Shown piece after piece: positions 54,849 through 56,926 of a DNA stretch of 56,926 nucleotides. Each line of letters begins with the position of its first letter. Position 1 is the stretch's first letter. The stretch covers positions 1-56,926 of the forward strand of contig JAOUHV010000013.1 in the NCBI GenBank assembly GCA_029884425.1, given 5' to 3'. The notes under the pieces were generated by a model. That model made no database searches. It saw only the letters and a list, made by a program, of their open reading frames with translations, and was not told the origin of the DNA. The stretch comes from Gammaproteobacteria bacterium (lineage in GTDB: Bacteria > Pseudomonadota > Gammaproteobacteria > S012-40). Made by a program: the position numbers and the translations under genes.

Positions 54849-56309
54849 ATGCTGATTTTTGAAGAATCCCAAAGTGGCCGCATCAATCCCGCCCAGCAAG
54901 GTGGCAAAAAAGTCGAAGCCAAGGGCTTGCCCGCCTCGTTGCTGCGCCAGGACAAACCCAAGCTGCCCGAAGTGTCGGAAATGCAGGCGGTGCGTCACTA
55001 CACCCGTTTGTCGCAGAAAAATTTCTCCATCGACACCCATTTCTATCCGCTGGGCTCGTGCACCATGAAGTACAACCCGCGCGCCTGTAACAAACTGGCG
55101 ATGCTGCCCGGCTTTTTATCGCGTCATCCCAAGGCACCGGCCAAACTGAGCCAGGGGTTCCTGTCCTGCATGTTTGACTTGCAGGAAATCCTCAAAGAAG
55201 TCACCGGCATGAAGGGCGTATCGCTGGCACCGATGGCCGGCGCCCACGGCGAATTTGCCGGCATGGCGATGATCCGCGCCTATCACGATGCGCGCAACGA
55301 CACCGCCCGCACTGAAGTGCTGGTGCCCGATGCCGCGCACGGCACCAACCCGGCCACGGCAGTGATGTGCGGCTACACGGTGAAGGAAATTCCCACCGAC
55401 GAAAACGGTGACGTTGACATCGAGGCACTCAAAGCCGCCGTCGGCCCGCAAACCGCCGGCCTGATGCTGACCAACCCGTCCACCCTGGGCGTGTTCGAGC
55501 GCAAGATCAAGGAAATCGCCGGCATCGTCCACGAAGCCGGTGGCCTGCTGTACTACGACGGCGCCAACCTCAACGCCATACTGGGCAAGGTTCGCCCCGG
55601 CGACATGGGCTTTGACGTGATCCACATGAATCTGCACAAAACCTTCTCCACCCCACACGGTGGCGGCGGCCCCGGTGCCGGCCCGGTGGGCGTCAACTCG
55701 CGCCTGCTGCCCTACCTGCCGATTCCAGTGGTGGGCAAGGACGGCGACCAGTATCGTCTGTTTGAAGAAAACGACATCCCCGCCAGCATGGGTCGCATGT
55801 CGGCGTTCATGGGCAATGCCGGCATTCTGCTGCGCGCCTACGTCTACGCCAAAATGCTCGGCCGCGAAGGCATGCACCGCGTTGCCGAATTCGCCACGCT
55901 CAACGCCAACTACCTGATGGCCGAGCTGCGCAAGGCCGGATTCGACATGGCGTTCGACAACCGTCGCGCCACCCACGAGTTCATCGTCACCCTGAAAAGG
56001 CAGTCCAAGGAACTGGGCGTCAACACCATGGATTTTGCCAAGCGCCTGCTGGACATGGGCATGCACGCACCGACGACTTACTTCCCGCTGCTGGTGCCCG
56101 AGTGTCTGCTGATCGAGCCCACCGAAACCGAATCCAAGGACGTGCTGGATATTTTCGTTGAAGCCATGATCCTGATTCAGCGCGAAGCCGAAACCGATCC
56201 GCAACTGGTGAAAGGCGCGCCGCACACCATGCCGGTGCGTCGTCTGGACGAAGTCCGCGCCGCCAAACAGTTGGATCTGGTGTGGCGCGGCGAAGGTGAA
56301 ACTGCCTGA
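54849..56309 (+). CDS. gcvPB: Glycine dehydrogenase (decarboxylating), subunit 2
   Basis: The C-terminal half of P protein, which carries PLP and decarboxylates glycine. The 486-residue protein has [104 protein letters not shown] (key part [19 protein letters not shown] lysine K264) and [13 protein letters not shown]-like ending ([26 protein letters not shown]). Normal length. It overlaps dgkA by one base. Confidence 0.95.
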   Translation: MLIFEESQSGRINPAQQGGKKVEAKGLPASLLRQDKPKLPEVSEMQAVRHYTRLSQKNFSIDTHFYPLGSCTMKYNPRACNKLAMLPGFLSRHPKAPAKLSQGFLSCMFDLQEILKEVTGMKGVSLAPMAGAHGEFAGMAMIRAYHDARNDTARTEVLVPDAAHGTNPATAVMCGYTVKEIPTDENGDVDIEALKAAVGPQTAGLMLTNPSTLGVFERKIKEIAGIVHEAGGLLYYDGANLNAILGKVRPGDMGFDVIHMNLHKTFSTPHGGGGPGAGPVGVNSRLLPYLPIPVVGKDGDQYRLFEENDIPASMGRMSAFMGNAGILLRAYVYAKMLGREGMHRVAEFATLNANYLMAELRKAGFDMAFDNRRATHEFIVTLKRQSKELGVNTMDFAKRLLDMGMHAPTTYFPLLVPECLLIEPTETESKDVLDIFVEAMILIQREAETDPQLVKGAPHTMPVRRLDEVRAAKQLDLVWRGEGETA

Positions 56310-56671
56310 TGGCCAATCAACAACACAAAGGCTTTCAGCGGCTGATCAACGCCACCGGTTATTCCTGGAAAGGCTTCAAGGCGGCCTACGCCAACGAAGA
56401 AGCCTTCCGCCAGGAATTCTGGCTCACCGTCATCGGCATTCCGCTGGCCATCTGGCTGGCGGAATCCGGCATCGAACTGGCGCTGATGATAGGCGCGCTG
56501 ATGCTGATCCTGATCACCGAACTGCTCAACTCCGGCATCGAAGCCGTGGTCGACCGCATCGGCCCCGAACACCACGAACTCTCCGGCCGCGCCAAGGACA
56601 TTGGCTCGGCGGCAGTGTTTGTGTCGTTGGTGAATGCAGGTGTGGTGTGGGCTGCAGTGTTGTGGTTCTGA
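56309..56671 (+). CDS. dgkA: Diacylglycerol kinase (DgkA)
   Basis: Small trimeric integral-membrane kinase that recycles diacylglycerol to phosphatidic acid. The 120-residue protein has three membrane helices and the signature ELLNSGIEAVVDRIGPEHHELSGRAKDIGSAAVF (key part NSGIEAVVDRIG, HELSGRAKDIGSAA), with the catalytic Glu/Asn/Lys residues intact. Its ATG overlaps the gcvPB stop as TGATG, so it is translationally coupled to the gcv operon, a neighbour with no obvious functional link. Confidence 0.95.
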   Translation: MANQQHKGFQRLINATGYSWKGFKAAYANEEAFRQEFWLTVIGIPLAIWLAESGIELALMIGALMLILITELLNSGIEAVVDRIGPEHHELSGRAKDIGSAAVFVSLVNAGVVWAAVLWF

Positions 56672-56712
56672 ACTCTCTGCCATAACCGTAGGGTGCGCCG
56701 TGTGTACAGACC

Positions 56713-56753
56713 GGGGACATAGGTAACACCCTGTTCGGAGACATGGGTTACAC
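56713..56753. repeat. Direct repeats at the IS end (transposase-binding type)
   Basis: GGGGACATAGGTAACAC (56713-56729) and GGAGACATGGGTTACAC (56737-56753) match at 14 of 17 positions and lie 24 bp apart, just outside the transposase stop codon. Confidence 0.8.
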
Positions 56754-56755
56754 TT

Positions 56756-56926
56756 TTATTTTCGCAAATCTAGTACACCTACTTTTTGATGTCGATAAGA
56801 GACGGCCAATATGCCGTCTACATTCGTTGGACGAATGGCAATCCGTCTTCCCGCAAACGCCTCACTGACCTTATAACCTTTTCCGCGGAGGCTGATTTGT
56901 CCATTTGGATTGACATGCCGAACCTC
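56756..56926 (-). CDS. Transposase C-terminus (IS481-like, partial)
   Basis: The last 56 residues of a minus-strand protein, beginning in frame at the window edge: VRHVNPNGQISLRGKGYKVS, AGRRIAIRPTNVDGILAVSY and ending RHQKVGVLDLRK. The order (V-R-x-V-x-x-x-G-x-I-x-x-x-G, then a small beta-domain) is the C-terminal domain of DDE integrase-core transposases of the IS481 type. The catalytic DDE core is outside the window, so activity cannot be judged. Confidence 0.75.
   Translation of the reverse strand, partial: EVRHVNPNGQISLRGKGYKVSEAFAGRRIAIRPTNVDGILAVSYRHQKVGVLDLRK

Larger units (their letters stand above)
56701..56926 (-). mobile_element. IS481-like insertion sequence, terminus and transposase 3' end (cut by window)
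   Basis: Beginning near TGTACAGACCGGGGACATAGG (boundary to within a few bases) the sequence changes character. Two related words, GGGGACATAGGTAACAC and GGAGACATGGGTTACAC, sit 24 bp apart, as is typical of IS481-family ends. They are followed by the C-terminus of a minus-strand transposase open to the window edge. The rest of the element, its other end and any target duplication lie outside. Confidence 0.8.

Overview
The window looks like a chromosomal segment of a free-living gammaproteobacterium. The evidence is the gatCAB / mreBCD-mrdA-rodA-mltB-rlpA-dacA / ybeD-lipB-lipA gene order, SlyX, UbiD, ZapE, DgkA and an outer-membrane TonB system. I cannot name a genus. Almost every gene is intact and tightly packed. 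No rRNA, tRNA or CRISPR array was seen.

Layout. (1) 1-3110, minus strand: gatC-gatA-gatB, the Glu/Asp-tRNA amidotransferase, with gatB cut by the window edge. (2) 3227-14425, plus strand: a long cell-shape, envelope and lipoate block: mreB, mreC, mreD, mrdA (PBP2), rodA, mltB, rlpA, dacA, a D-amino-acid aminotransferase, ybeD, lipB, lipA. mreC has no usable ATG/GTG/TTG at its conserved N-terminus and appears to start on ATT. (3) 14449-19497, plus: a ChaN-like protein fused to a PDZ domain, a DUF4266 mini-lipoprotein, a DUF3570 beta-rich protein and a membrane PAS histidine kinase. (4) 19516-28563: ubiD, slyX, an orphan lipoprotein, a 2-Cys peroxiredoxin, fabV, a DUF2156 protein, an isolated phage-type lysis pair (3TM holin plus GH108 muramidase), a 95-residue unknown and zapE. 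(5) 28740-37910: lipoproteins and signalling. It holds a DUF2846 lipoprotein, a roughly 1000-residue LVIVD beta-propeller lipoprotein, a diguanylate cyclase, an HU protein with a lysine-rich tail, two ankyrin lipoproteins around YjbQ and a triheme cytochrome, and an exported protein of unknown function. (6) 38120-45254: a FGGY kinase, a VOC protein, then arginine/proline catabolism: putA split by a frameshift, arginase and ornithine aminotransferase. (7) 45355-51532: a second PAS histidine kinase with a duplicated sensor module, then a TonB receptor-exbB-exbD-tonB operon on the minus strand. (8) 51685-56671, plus: a tandem glycine riboswitch controlling gcvT-gcvH-gcvPA-gcvPB, followed by dgkA. 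(9) 56701-56926: the end of an IS481-like element, cut by the window edge.

How the genes work together. The mre/mrd/rodA block builds the elongasome; mltB, rlpA and dacA remodel peptidoglycan. lipB/lipA make the lipoyl group that GcvH, encoded about 40 kb away, needs for the glycine cleavage system. Arginase and ornithine aminotransferase convert arginine to glutamate semialdehyde/P5C, which the P5C dehydrogenase half of PutA would oxidise to glutamate. The receptor, ExbB, ExbD and TonB form a self-contained outer-membrane import unit.

Most unusual points: the ATT start of mreC, the frameshifted putA, the orphan holin/muramidase pair, a sigma54-like site before arginase, the duplicated sensor module of the second kinase, and a structured 87-bp intergenic element at 36855-36941.
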